A stretch of DNA of 52,953 bases from an uncultured Caulobacter sp. (GTDB lineage Bacteria; Pseudomonadota; Alphaproteobacteria; Caulobacterales; Caulobacteraceae): the NCBI GenBank assembly GCA_937925635.1, contig CALALX010000120.1, forward strand, positions 1-52,953, written 5' to 3'. Each line of letters opens with the position of its first letter. Position 1 is the stretch's first letter. The notes beneath the pieces were generated by a model that saw only the letters and a list, made by a program, of their open reading frames with translations, did not search any database and was not told the DNA's origin. This document shows positions 44,176 through 52,495 of the stretch, in pieces. A program made the position numbers and the translations under genes.

Positions 44176-45280
44176 GCAGGGTGTCGCCGATCCCGATCTC
44201 GGCCCGTTGCTCGGGCGGGATCGAGGCGTGGGTCATGATCGCCGGATGCTCGATCAGGCTTTCGACGCCGCCCAGCGACTCGGCCAGGGTGAACAGCTGG
44301 GTCCGCTCCAGCACCCGCTTCGCCCGCTTCAGGTCGCCCTCGATCTCCACCGAAATGATGCCGCCAAAGCCGTTCATCTGACGCCGGGCCAGGTCGTGCT
44401 GCGGATGGCTGGCGAGACCCGGGTAGATCACCCGCCTCACGTCGCTCCGCGCCTCCAGCCACTGGGCGATGCTCAGCGCGCTCTGGCAGTGCCGCTCCAT
44501 GCGCAGGGCCAGGGTCTTGAGACCTCGCAGCGCCAGGAAGCTGTCGAAGGGGCCGGACACCGCCCCGACCGCGTTCTGAAGGAACTTCAGCTGGTCGCGG
44601 ACCTCGGCGTTCTCGCCCACCGCCACCACGCCCCCGACCATGTCGGAGTGGCCATTCAGGTACTTGGTCGTCGAATGCAGCACCAGATCGAAGCCGCGTT
44701 CCAGCGGCCGCTGCACGAACGGGCTGGCGAAGGTGTTGTCGGCGACCGTGATCAGGCCGCGCCGCTTCGCCAGCGCCGCCACCGCCTCCAGGTCGACGAG
44801 CCGCAGGGTCGGGTTGGTCGGAGTCTCGACCCAGATCATCTTCGTCTCGGGGCGGATCGCCGCCTCGATGTTGGCGACATCGGTCATGTCGACGAAGCTG
44901 TAGGACAGGCCCGCTGACCGCTTCTTCACCCGCTCGAACAGGCGGTAGCTGCCGCCGTAGAGGTCGTCGCTGGCGATCACATGGGCGCCGCTGTCGAGCA
45001 TCTCCATAACCGTCGAGGCCGCCGCCAGACCCGAGGCGAAGGCGAAGGCGGCCGTGCCGCTCTCGAGGTCCGCCACGCAGCGCTCGAACGCGAAACGCGT
45101 CGGGTTCTGGCTGCGCGCGTACTCGAAGCCCTTGTGCACGCCCGGACTTTCCTGGGCGTAGGTCGAGGTGGCGTAGATCGGGACCATCACCGCGCCCGTC
45201 GTGGGATCGTGGCTCTGGCCGCCGTGGATGGTGCGAGTGGCGAAGGCCAGGCGGTTCTTGCCATCGGTCGACATGCTCAA
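44105..45280 (-). CDS. cystathionine gamma-lyase/synthase family PLP enzyme
   Basis: 391 residues. PLP Lys206 is in DLVLHSTTKYLNGHSDMVGG; YARSQNPTRFAFERCVADLE and SDDLYGGSYRLFERVKKRSA are family-specific. Next to a cystathionine beta-synthase it most likely cleaves cystathionine to cysteine (gamma-lyase) in reverse transsulfuration, although gamma-synthase activity cannot be excluded. Start overlaps the CBS stop by 4 bp (ATGA), so the two are coupled. Confidence 0.92.
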   Translation of the reverse strand: MSMSTDGKNRLAFATRTIHGGQSHDPTTGAVMVPIYATSTYAQESPGVHKGFEYARSQNPTRFAFERCVADLESGTAAFAFASGLAAASTVMEMLDSGAHVIASDDLYGGSYRLFERVKKRSAGLSYSFVDMTDVANIEAAIRPETKMIWVETPTNPTLRLVDLEAVAALAKRRGLITVADNTFASPFVQRPLERGFDLVLHSTTKYLNGHSDMVGGVVAVGENAEVRDQLKFLQNAVGAVSGPFDSFLALRGLKTLALRMERHCQSALSIAQWLEARSDVRRVIYPGLASHPQHDLARRQMNGFGGIISVEIEGDLKRAKRVLERTQLFTLAESLGGVESLIEHPAIMTHASIPPEQRAEIGIGDTLLRLSVGIEAVSDLMSDLDQALSG

Positions 45281-46665
45281 GCGCTCCGGCGCAGGTGGTT
45301 GATGAGATCGACGCGGGTGATCAGCCCGACCAGCTGGTCGCCGTCGACCACCACGGCCACCTGGTCGCGGTCGAAGATCGGCTTGAGCGCCTCGAGCGGC
45401 TCATGGACCTGCAGCGTGTGGACATCGCGGGTCATGGCCGCCCCCACCGTCTGGCCGAAGCGGTCGGCGCGCCCCTCGCGGGCGCCGACGGCGGCGAGGA
45501 TGTCGCTTTCGTCGAGGATGCCGACCAGCTTGCCGTGGTCGACGACCGGCATCTGGCTGATGTCGCCCGCCCGCATGCGGTTGTAGGCCGTCAGCAGGCT
45601 GTCGTCGGGGCTGAGGGTCACCACGCCGCCCTCGGCATAGTCCCGGGCGATCAGGTCTCGCAGGTCGCCGCGCCTCGGTCGGTCCTCGAAGCCGTGAGCG
45701 GCCACCCACATGTCGTTGAACATCTTGGTCAGGTACTTGCCGCCGGTGTCGCAGACAAGGCTGACCACGCGCTTGGGCTCGGTCTGCTCGCGGCAGTACT
45801 TCAGCGCGGCGGACAGCAGGGTGCCGGACGAGGACCCGGCCAGGATGCCCTCCTTCTCCAGCAATTCGCGAGCGGTCTCGACGCTCTCGCGGTCTGAGAT
45901 CCGGTAGGCCTTGGCGACCAGGTCCATCTGGGCGTTGTCAGGGATGAAGTCCTCGCCGATGCCCTCGACGATCCAGCTGCCGGCCTCGCCGTAGCTTCCG
46001 GTGTTGACGTAGTCGTAGAGGATCGAGCCGGCCGGGTCGGCCAGGATCATCTGAGTCCTGGGCGAGGCCTTGCGGAAGAAGCGGCCAAGGCCCGTCAGCG
46101 TCCCGCCCGAGCCGACCCCGACCACCATGGCGTCCAGATCGCCTTCCATCTGCTCGAGGATTTCCGGACCCGTCGTCGTCTCATGGGCGTAGGGGTTGGC
46201 CGGGTTCTCGAACTGGTTGACGTAGAAGGCGCCGGTCTGCTGCGCGATCGTCTGGGCCATGTCCTGGTAGTACTCGGGGTGACCCTTGCCGACGTCGGAC
46301 CGGGTGATGCGCACGTCCACGCCCATGGCCCGCAGGTGAAGGATCTTCTCCCGCGCCATCTTGTCCGGGACGACCAGGATCAGCCGATAGCCCTTGACGC
46401 CGGCGACCTGGGCCAGGCCAAGGCCGGTGTTGCCGGCGGTGGCCTCGATGATCGTGCCGCCCGGCTTCAGGCGTCCGTCGGCCTCGGCCGCGTCGATCAT
46501 GGTCAGCGCGATGCGGTCCTTGATGGAGCCGCCGGGGTTCTGGTTCTCAAGCTTGAGGAACAGCCGGCAGAGGCCGGTGTCGATGCGGGTCACCTCGACC
46601 ATCGGCGTCTTGCCGATCAGGTCGAGCGAGGAGCGCGCGGCGCGCGGCAGGCTGCGGTCGGGCAT
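45277..46665 (-). CDS. cystathionine beta-synthase with C-terminal CBS domains
   Basis: 462 residues. The PLP domain (about 1-320) has NQNPGGSIKDRIALTMI with Lys49, EATAGNTGLGLAQVAGVKGY and VGVGSGGTLTGLGRFFRK. The last 120 residues are a pair of CBS domains: VVTLSPDDSLLTAYNRMRAG through MPVVDHGKLVGILDE, then DVHTLQVHEPLEALKPIFDR and VVVDGDQLVGLITRVDLINH. These usually bind adenosyl ligands. No heme-binding N-terminal segment is present, as in other bacteria. With the lyase it converts homocysteine and serine to cysteine. Confidence 0.93.
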   Translation of the reverse strand: MPDRSLPRAARSSLDLIGKTPMVEVTRIDTGLCRLFLKLENQNPGGSIKDRIALTMIDAAEADGRLKPGGTIIEATAGNTGLGLAQVAGVKGYRLILVVPDKMAREKILHLRAMGVDVRITRSDVGKGHPEYYQDMAQTIAQQTGAFYVNQFENPANPYAHETTTGPEILEQMEGDLDAMVVGVGSGGTLTGLGRFFRKASPRTQMILADPAGSILYDYVNTGSYGEAGSWIVEGIGEDFIPDNAQMDLVAKAYRISDRESVETARELLEKEGILAGSSSGTLLSAALKYCREQTEPKRVVSLVCDTGGKYLTKMFNDMWVAAHGFEDRPRRGDLRDLIARDYAEGGVVTLSPDDSLLTAYNRMRAGDISQMPVVDHGKLVGILDESDILAAVGAREGRADRFGQTVGAAMTRDVHTLQVHEPLEALKPIFDRDQVAVVVDGDQLVGLITRVDLINHLRRSA

Positions 46666-46747
46666 GTCGGAGGGGCATCCGCGAAAGGAAAGGATTGTCC
46701 CTGCGTAACGCGGATGTCGGCACGGCGAAAGCCGCGCCGGGCCGTTT

Positions 46748-47287
46748 TCAGGACATATCCGTGCCCATCAGCGCCGCCAGCCGCTCGGCCACGAACCCGT
46801 CTAGGTCGCCGCCCCGATAGAGGAAGCCCGCGACCCCGGCACGGCGCGCCGCTTCCATGTCGGACTCCTTGTCGCCGATCATGATCGCGTCGGCCTGCGT
46901 CACGCCGAACGCCTCCAGCGCCTTGAACAGCATGCCGGGATTGGGCTTGCGGTCCGGATGGTCGGCGACACGGTAGCGGTCCTCGGCGGCGTCCTCATGG
47001 TGGGGGGCGAAATAGATGGCGTCGATATGGGCGCCGATCCCCTCCAGCTGTCGGATCATCTCGGCGTGGAAGGCGTGCATCTGGTCTTCGCTGTAGTAGC
47101 CGCGGCCAATGCCCGACTGGTTGGTGGCGATAACCGCCACGGCGCCGGATCGGTTTACCCGCGCCACCGCCGCCATCGCCCCGGGCATCCACTCCAGCTT
47201 GGCCGGCTCGAAGGCGTAGCCGCTGTCGACGTTGAGCACGCCGTCGCGGTCGAAGATGACGGCGAAGCGGCGTGGGGTCTGGGGCAT
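46748..47287 (-). CDS. HAD-IIIA phosphatase, GmhB-like (D,D-heptose 1,7-bisphosphate phosphatase)
   Basis: 179 residues. Motif I is AVIFDRDGVLNVDSGYAF (Asp13, Asp15), VIATNQSGIGRGYYSEDQM is characteristic of GmhB, APHHEDAAEDRYRVADHPDR occupies the zinc-loop position (with only histidines, not the usual Cys-His set), then KPNPGMLFKALEAFG and IMIGDKESDMEAARRAG. It dephosphorylates heptose or similar sugar 1,7-bisphosphates for LPS. The loss of cysteines in the zinc loop suggests altered substrate or metal use. Confidence 0.88.
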   Translation of the reverse strand: MPQTPRRFAVIFDRDGVLNVDSGYAFEPAKLEWMPGAMAAVARVNRSGAVAVIATNQSGIGRGYYSEDQMHAFHAEMIRQLEGIGAHIDAIYFAPHHEDAAEDRYRVADHPDRKPNPGMLFKALEAFGVTQADAIMIGDKESDMEAARRAGVAGFLYRGGDLDGFVAERLAALMGTDMS

Positions 47288-47346
47288 GGGCGCAACTCAT
47301 ACCATCCGCCGAGTCCGGCGAAAGCCGCCATCCACCGCGATTTGAA

Positions 47347-47399
47347 CTGACAGCGGACGGGTGGCCGCTACAACACAGGGACCCCGGCCCGCGCCGGGG
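47347..47399 (+). promoter_or_regulatory. promoter and 5'-end hairpin of the AGE epimerase gene
   Basis: CTGACA (47347-47352), 16 bp, TACAAC (47369-47374). The transcript would begin near 47381, directly before a perfect hairpin CCCCGGC-CCGC-GCCGGGG (47382-47399). The start codon GTG is 14 bp further on, with CGGAGA before it. A stable stem at the extreme 5' end often protects mRNA from decay. Confidence 0.5.
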
Positions 47400-47413
47400 C
47401 GATCGGAGATCCT

Positions 47414-48499
47414 GTGACCGCCCCCGCCGCCATCGCGACCCTGAACGCCGAGCTGAAGGCCTGGCTCTTCGACCACGCCCTGCCCTTGTGGGCGGAGGTG
47501 GGCGTCGACCGCGCGCGGGGCGGCTTCGCCGAGCGCATCGACCTGGCCGGGCGGGCCGTGGACGGACCTCGCCGGGCGCGGGTTGCGGCGCGGCAGACCT
47601 GGGTCTTCGCCACGGCCGGCAAGCTTGGCTGGACCGGTCCCTGGCGCGAGGCGGTGGAACACGGCGCGCGCGCGCTGACCGATGTCTACGCCCGCCCAGA
47701 CGGCCTGTTCGGCATCCTCGCCGACGCCGACGGGCGACTGATCGACCGGACGCCCGCCCCCTACGAACAGGCCTTCGTGCTGCTGGCCCTGTCGGCCGCC
47801 CACGAGACGCTCGGCGGCGACTTTGAAGCCCGCGCCGTGCGGCTGCGGGAGACGCTGCTGGCCACCGGCATCGTGCGACCCGACGGCGGCGTGCTGGAGA
47901 ACGGCGCGCTGCAGGCCAATCCGATGATGCACCTGTTCGAGGCGCTGCAGGCCTGGAGCGCGGTCAGCGCCGACCCGGCCTGGCCCTCGCTCGCCGACTC
48001 GATCGCGGCCTCGGCCCTGACCCGGATGATCGAGCCGGCGACCGGCGGCCTCTGCGAGCAGTACGCGCCCGACTGGACGCCCCAACCGGACGCCGATGTC
48101 GAACCGGGCCATCAGCTGGAGTGGGGATGGCTGCTGCTGACCCACGGCGCCGGCGGCGAGGCCGCCCGCCGCCTGATCGAGATCGGCGAGACCCGCGGCG
48201 TCGAGCGCGGCGTGGCCATCTTCAGCCTCGGCCGCGACCTCGTCCCGCGCGACCGGTCCGCGCGGCTCTGGGCCCAGACCGAGCGGATCCACGCCCATGC
48301 CGTCGCCGGTCGCTGGGATGACATTCCGCCCGCCGTCGACGGCCTGCGCCGGTTCCTGGATGTCCCGACGCCGGGGACCTGGCGCGATCGGCTGCTGCCG
48401 GACGGGACCTTTGTCGAGGAGGCCGCCCCGGGCAGTTCGCTCTATCACATCATCTCGGCTGTGCAGGCGCTGGACGCCGCCTGTCCCACCGGGACGTGA
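47414..48499 (+). CDS. AGE family epimerase/isomerase
   Basis: 361 residues from GTG at 47414. This is the (alpha/alpha)6-barrel family of N-acylglucosamine 2-epimerases and mannose isomerases. RARVAARQTWVFATAGKLGW, APYEQAFVLLALSAAHETLG, NGALQANPMMHLFEALQAWS and EPGHQLEWGW (residues 230-239, with active-site His233) are recognisable; the second His lies late in PGSSLYHIISAVQALDA. Substrate could be mannose, mannose-6-phosphate or an N-acyl sugar. Divergent from the GmhB-like phosphatase, with 126 bp between. Confidence 0.9.
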   Translation: MTAPAAIATLNAELKAWLFDHALPLWAEVGVDRARGGFAERIDLAGRAVDGPRRARVAARQTWVFATAGKLGWTGPWREAVEHGARALTDVYARPDGLFGILADADGRLIDRTPAPYEQAFVLLALSAAHETLGGDFEARAVRLRETLLATGIVRPDGGVLENGALQANPMMHLFEALQAWSAVSADPAWPSLADSIAASALTRMIEPATGGLCEQYAPDWTPQPDADVEPGHQLEWGWLLLTHGAGGEAARRLIEIGETRGVERGVAIFSLGRDLVPRDRSARLWAQTERIHAHAVAGRWDDIPPAVDGLRRFLDVPTPGTWRDRLLPDGTFVEEAAPGSSLYHIISAVQALDAACPTGT

Positions 48500-48622
48500 A
48501 GCCGCATCAGGATTTCTGCGGTCCCCTGGCGGGCGCCCCGACTTGCGCCGGCCCCCGGCCTTCCGTACTTGCCAAGGCGAAGAGGCCCTCCGCGGCTTCG
48601 CGGAGTCCCCGAGAGTTCCTTC

Positions 48623-49600
48623 ATGGCCAACCCGGCTTCGACCACCCTTGCGCCCGCGCGCATCCCCATGTCCGATGACCCCATGTCCGCGACCCTGACG
48701 CCCGCTCGCCTGACCCACCTCCAGCGCCTGGAAGCCGAGAGCATCCACATCATGCGCGAGGTCGTGGCCGAGGCTGAGAAGCCGGTGATGCTCTATTCGA
48801 TCGGCAAGGACAGCGCCGTGATGCTGCACCTGGCCGCCAAGGCCTTCTATCCGAGCAAACCGCCCTTCCCGCTGCTGCACGTCGACACCACCTGGAAGTT
48901 TCAGGCCATGTACGAGATGCGCGAGCGCATGGCCGCCGAACTGGGCTTCGAACTGCTGGTCCACCAGAATCCGGAGGCGGTCGAGAAGGGCATCAACCCC
49001 TTCGACCATGGCCCGGCCCATACCGACCTGTGGAAGACCGAGGGCCTGAAACAGGCGCTCGACAAGTACGGCTTCGACGCGGCCTTCGGCGGCGCCCGCC
49101 GCGACGAGGAGAAGAGCCGGGCCAAGGAGCGCGTCTTCTCGTTCCGCTCGGCCGAGCACCGCTGGGACCCCAAGAACCAGCGTCCCGAGCTGTGGAAGCT
49201 CTACAACGCCCGCAAGAACAAGGGCGAGAGCATCCGGGTGTTCCCGATCTCGAACTGGACCGAGCTCGACATCTGGCAATACATCCACCTGGAGAGCGTG
49301 CCGATCGTGCCGCTCTACTTCAGCGCCCCGCGCCCCGTCGTCGACCGGGACGGCACGCTGATCATGGTCGACGACGACCGCTTCCGGCTGCGTCCGGGCG
49401 AAGTTCCGCAGATGAAGTCGGTGCGCTTCCGCACGCTGGGCTGCTACCCGCTGACCGGCGCGGTGGAGAGCGCCGCCTCGACCCTGCCCGAGATCATCCA
49501 GGAGATGCTGCTGACGACCACCAGCGAGCGCCAGGGTCGCGTCATCGACCACGACCAGGCCGCCTCGATGGAGAAGAAGAAGCAGGAAGGCTACTTCTGA
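48623..49600 (+). CDS. cysD: sulfate adenylyltransferase subunit 2
   Basis: 325 residues, the PAPS-reductase-fold subunit that forms adenosine phosphosulfate with CysN. Marks: RLTHLQRLEAESIHIMREVV, PVMLYSIGKDSAVMLHLAAK (PP-loop), HVDTTWKFQAMYEMR, GGARRDEEKSRAKERVFSFR and NWTELDIWQYIHLESVPIVP. Three in-frame ATGs compete (48623, 48668, 48683). I use 48623 because GAGAG lies 7 bp before it, although E. coli-type length would fit 48683. A 7-bp hairpin (48588-48605) stands just upstream. Confidence 0.94.
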   Translation: MANPASTTLAPARIPMSDDPMSATLTPARLTHLQRLEAESIHIMREVVAEAEKPVMLYSIGKDSAVMLHLAAKAFYPSKPPFPLLHVDTTWKFQAMYEMRERMAAELGFELLVHQNPEAVEKGINPFDHGPAHTDLWKTEGLKQALDKYGFDAAFGGARRDEEKSRAKERVFSFRSAEHRWDPKNQRPELWKLYNARKNKGESIRVFPISNWTELDIWQYIHLESVPIVPLYFSAPRPVVDRDGTLIMVDDDRFRLRPGEVPQMKSVRFRTLGCYPLTGAVESAASTLPEIIQEMLLTTTSERQGRVIDHDQAASMEKKKQEGYF

Positions 49601-51501
49601 TGAGCGCCTACAAGCCCGCCGATCTCATCGAGACGGACATCGACGCCTACCTGCACCAGCACCAGCACAAGTCGCTGCTGCGCTTCATCACCTGCGGCTC
49701 GGTGGATGACGGCAAGTCGACCCTGATCGGCCGGCTGCTCTATGACTCAAAGATGATCTTCGAGGACCAGCTGGCGGCCCTCGAGGCGGACAGCAAGAAG
49801 GTCGGCACTCAGGGCGGCGCCATCGACTTCGCGCTGCTGGTCGACGGCCTGGCGGCCGAGCGCGAGCAGGGCATCACCATCGACGTCGCCTATCGCTTCT
49901 TCGCGACCGACCACCGTAAGTTCATCGTCGCCGACACCCCGGGCCACGAGCAGTACACCCGCAACATGGTCACCGGGGCCTCGACGGCCGACGCGGCCGT
50001 GGTGCTGATCGACGCGCGCCGCGGCGTGCTGACCCAGACCCGTCGGCACAGCTACCTCGTCAACCTGCTGGGCATCCGCAAGGTGGTGCTGGCGGTCAAC
50101 AAGATGGACCTGGTCGACTGGGACCAGTCGATCTTCGACGGCATCGTCGCCGAATACCGCGACTTCGCCGAGCTGATCGGCCTGCGGGACTTCACCGCCA
50201 TCCCGATGTCGGCCCTCAACGGCAACAACATTACCGAACACAGCGACGCCGCGCCCTGGTATGACGGCCCGCCGCTGATGCGCTGGCTGGAGACCATCGA
50301 GGTCGAGGACGCGCTGCCCTCGCAGCCGTTCCGCATGCCGGTGCAGTGGGTGAACCGCCCCAACCTCGACTTCCGCGGCTTCAGCGGCCAGATCGCCGCC
50401 GGCACGGTACGGCCGGGCGACCGGATCAAGGTGCTGCCCTCGGGCCGCGAAAGCCATGTGGCGCGCATCGTCGTCCTGCCGGGCGACCTGGACAGCGCCC
50501 AGGCCGGGCAGTCGGTGACCATCACCCTGACCGACGAGGTCGATGTTTCGCGCGGCGACGTTCTGGTCAGCGCCGACGCCCCCTCGCCGGTCGCCAACCA
50601 GTTCGAGACCACCATCGTCTGGATGGACGACGAACCGATGCTGCCCGGCCGGCCCTATCTGATGAAGATCGGCGCCCAGACCGCCACCGCCAGCATCACC
50701 GAGCCCAAGTACCGGGTGCAGGTGAACACCCTGGAGCACATCGCCGCCAAGCGGCTGGAGCTCAACGAGATCGGCGTCTGCAATATATCGCTCGACCGGG
50801 CGATCCCGTTCGAGGCCTATGCCGCCAACCGCGACCTCGGCGGCTTCATCCTGATCGACCGCCTGAGCAACCGCACGGTCGGCGCCGGGATGCTGCACTT
50901 CGCGCTGCGCCGGGCGGACAACATCCACTGGCAGGCCACCGACGTCCACAAGGAGGCCCGCGCCCTGCAGAAGGGGCAGAAGGGCCGCGTCGTCTGGTTC
51001 ACCGGCCTGTCGGGCGCCGGCAAGTCGACGATCGCCAACCTGGTGGAAAAGCGCCTCCACGCCCTGGGCCGCCACACCTATCTGCTGGATGGCGACAACG
51101 TCCGCCACGGCCTCAACAAGGACCTGGGCTTCACCGAGGAAGACCGCGTCGAGAACATCCGACGCATCGCCGAGGTGGCCAAGCTGATGGTGGACGCCGG
51201 CCTGATCGTGCTGACCGCCTTCATCAGCCCGTTCCGCGCCGAGCGCCGCATGGCCCGCGAGCTGATGGAAGACGGCGAGTTCGTCGAGGTCTACGTCGAG
51301 ACCCCCCTGGCCGTGGCCGAGCAGCGCGACGTGAAGGGTCTCTACAGGAAGGCCCGGGCGGGCGATCTGAAGAACTTCACGGGCATCGACAGCCCCTACG
51401 AAGCGCCGGAGCACGCGGAGATCGTGGTGGACACCAGCTCGCTCAGCGCCGTCGAGGCGGCCGAAGCGATCGTGGCGTGGCTGGAGAACGGGGAGCGCTG
51501 A
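49600..51501 (+). CDS. cysNC: bifunctional sulfate adenylyltransferase subunit 1 / adenylylsulfate kinase
   Basis: 633 residues, start overlapping the cysD stop by 1 bp. The N-terminal GTPase is like EF-Tu: FITCGSVDDGKSTLIGRL (P-loop, 33-41), DTPGHEQYTRNMVTGAS and NKMD near residue 167, followed by two beta-barrel domains. From about residue 455 the APS kinase begins: WFTGLSGAGKSTIANLVEKR (P-loop about 469-476), YLLDGDNVRHGLNKDLGF and AFISPFRAERRMARELM. The fused enzyme makes APS and then PAPS for sulfate assimilation or sulfation. End overlaps the frameshifted gene on the other strand by 59 bp. Confidence 0.95.
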   Translation: MSAYKPADLIETDIDAYLHQHQHKSLLRFITCGSVDDGKSTLIGRLLYDSKMIFEDQLAALEADSKKVGTQGGAIDFALLVDGLAAEREQGITIDVAYRFFATDHRKFIVADTPGHEQYTRNMVTGASTADAAVVLIDARRGVLTQTRRHSYLVNLLGIRKVVLAVNKMDLVDWDQSIFDGIVAEYRDFAELIGLRDFTAIPMSALNGNNITEHSDAAPWYDGPPLMRWLETIEVEDALPSQPFRMPVQWVNRPNLDFRGFSGQIAAGTVRPGDRIKVLPSGRESHVARIVVLPGDLDSAQAGQSVTITLTDEVDVSRGDVLVSADAPSPVANQFETTIVWMDDEPMLPGRPYLMKIGAQTATASITEPKYRVQVNTLEHIAAKRLELNEIGVCNISLDRAIPFEAYAANRDLGGFILIDRLSNRTVGAGMLHFALRRADNIHWQATDVHKEARALQKGQKGRVVWFTGLSGAGKSTIANLVEKRLHALGRHTYLLDGDNVRHGLNKDLGFTEEDRVENIRRIAEVAKLMVDAGLIVLTAFISPFRAERRMARELMEDGEFVEVYVETPLAVAEQRDVKGLYRKARAGDLKNFTGIDSPYEAPEHAEIVVDTSSLSAVEAAEAIVAWLENGER

Positions 51502-51882
51502 GGTCGCCACCACGTCGACGCAGCGCCTCTTCTGCATCGAGGCGGAGGCTCAGCGCCGCCTCAAGGTGACTTCCCGAAGCGCGATGATCCAGGACAGGCG
51601 CCTCAAACTCCGACTTCAGGATTTCGCGCCAAGCGGCGCGTTCGCCCCCCTCTGCGGCCGACGCCGCCCTTGAGGGAAGGGGCCAGTTTCCGCAGACCCA
51701 GATGCGGAGGTATGGCGAGGTCTCGACCCAACGCCCCTCCGGACAGTCCACTTCTACAGATAGCCGCCTGGCGAGGCGCCCGGGATGGCCCTGCCGGCGG
51801 CACGCAAGGCGTGCTGCTGCGATGAGACCCAATCCCGCTCTATGCAGCGAACGCCCTCTTCCGCCCACGGCGGCTTGATCAA
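51443..51882 (-). pseudogene. frameshifted gene of unknown function
   Basis: Leftward coding signal switches frame at about 51740. In the first frame, from TTG at 51882, it reads IKPPWAEEGVRCIERDWVSS then QQHALRAAGRAIPGASPGGY and meets TAG. In the neighbouring frame, starting at the same point, it continues LSVEVDCPEGRWVETSPYLR, IWVCGNWPLPSRAASAAEGG and LEAALSLRLDAEEALRRRGG. Both parts have GC-rich third codon positions while the alternative frames look random, so one coding sequence has been broken by an indel (or the read has an error). No family recognised. An upstream TAA in the first frame limits the start. Convergent with cysNC. Confidence 0.5.
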
Positions 51883-52237
51883 CTCGCTGGTCTGTTATGG
51901 CGCGCCTCTGGCGGCGGCTTGCGCGCATGCCGTGTCGGCGATCATCGCATTCGATCGGGGGGCTGAAGGTCGCTCTCAGAATACCCGTGCATGCTGAGGG
52001 TCATGATCTGGCGCGCGGCGGAGTTGGGTTCGTTTCCCCAAATCTTGCACTTGCGGCGACGGTCCTGCCGGGCGGGGGCAGGGGGAGGCGCGAAGCCCTG
52101 CAACCAGTTGCAACGATCTTGATACGAGGCGCCGCATACAATTGTAACCAGTTGAAATATCAGGCCATTTTGGATTTTTACCTTGATGGCGCTAACGCCT
52201 TGCGGTATGGATTCTCACGCAACCAGGGGAACATTCT
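51883..52237. other. non-coding accessory region before the two-gene operon
   Basis: 355 bp without a credible gene. The left half looks like GC-rich debris with a G-run at 52071-52086. The right half is AT-rich and holds the paired operators and a -10-like TACAAT (52137-52142). The start of the next gene has AGGGGA 7 bp before ATG. Confidence 0.45.
52100..52155 (+). promoter_or_regulatory. paired palindromic operators around a -10 element
   Basis: Site one is GCAAC-CA-GTTGC (52100-52111, perfect); site two is GTAAC-CA-GTTGA (52144-52155, weaker). Centres are 44 bp apart, about four helical turns. TACAAT at 52137-52142 lies between them, next to site two. The shared core AACCAGTT suggests one regulator binding twice, perhaps with DNA looping. 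Confidence 0.5.
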
Positions 52238-52495
52238 ATGCGTATCGGCACGGACGGCGTGTTCATGGGATATGAAGACGAAGCGCAGCTTGATTTCCAT
52301 ATCCTCAGGAGAGGCGACCCCTGTGTCGTCTTCGATCAGCCCGATGACGACACCCTTCGAGTCTGCCTTCGAACTGTCGACGGCGAGCTCGTCTGGGAAC
52401 TGACGGAGCTCATCTTCCGCAGCGAATTCCTGCCGATCCGACACGCGCCTCTCGTCGCCGAAGCTATTCGAAAGAGCAGGAGTAACCAGAAATGA
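52238..52495 (+). CDS. 85-residue protein of unknown function, first of a pair
   Basis: MRIGTDGVFMGYEDEAQLDF, then HILRRGDPCVVFDQPDDDTL, RVCLRTVDGELVWELTELIF and a basic end KSRSNQK. Alternating polar and hydrophobic residues suggest a beta-rich acidic small domain (the middle has DQPDDDT), with a helix near the C-terminus. It has a clear ribosome-binding site (AGGGGA). The stop overlaps the next start as ATGA. Less GC-rich than the core genes, so probably acquired. An acidic small protein before a basic partner recalls toxin-antitoxin, immunity or anti-defence pairs, but no family is recognised. Confidence 0.65.
   Translation: MRIGTDGVFMGYEDEAQLDFHILRRGDPCVVFDQPDDDTLRVCLRTVDGELVWELTELIFRSEFLPIRHAPLVAEAIRKSRSNQK

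Noticed and set aside
46719..46738. Hairpin GGCACGGC-GAAA-GCCGCGCC after the GmhB-like gene, possible terminator
   Set aside because: One mismatch, no T-run on the relevant (minus) strand; not strong enough to call.
48500..48622. SAM or other sulfur riboswitch before cysD
   Set aside because: Only a simple 7-bp hairpin (48588-48605) was found; no match to SAM-type conserved cores by eye.
51897..52403. 168-codon rightward frame before the unknown operon
   Set aside because: Crosses the operator region and overlaps the real 52238 gene in another frame; no ribosome-binding site and no consistent codon bias.
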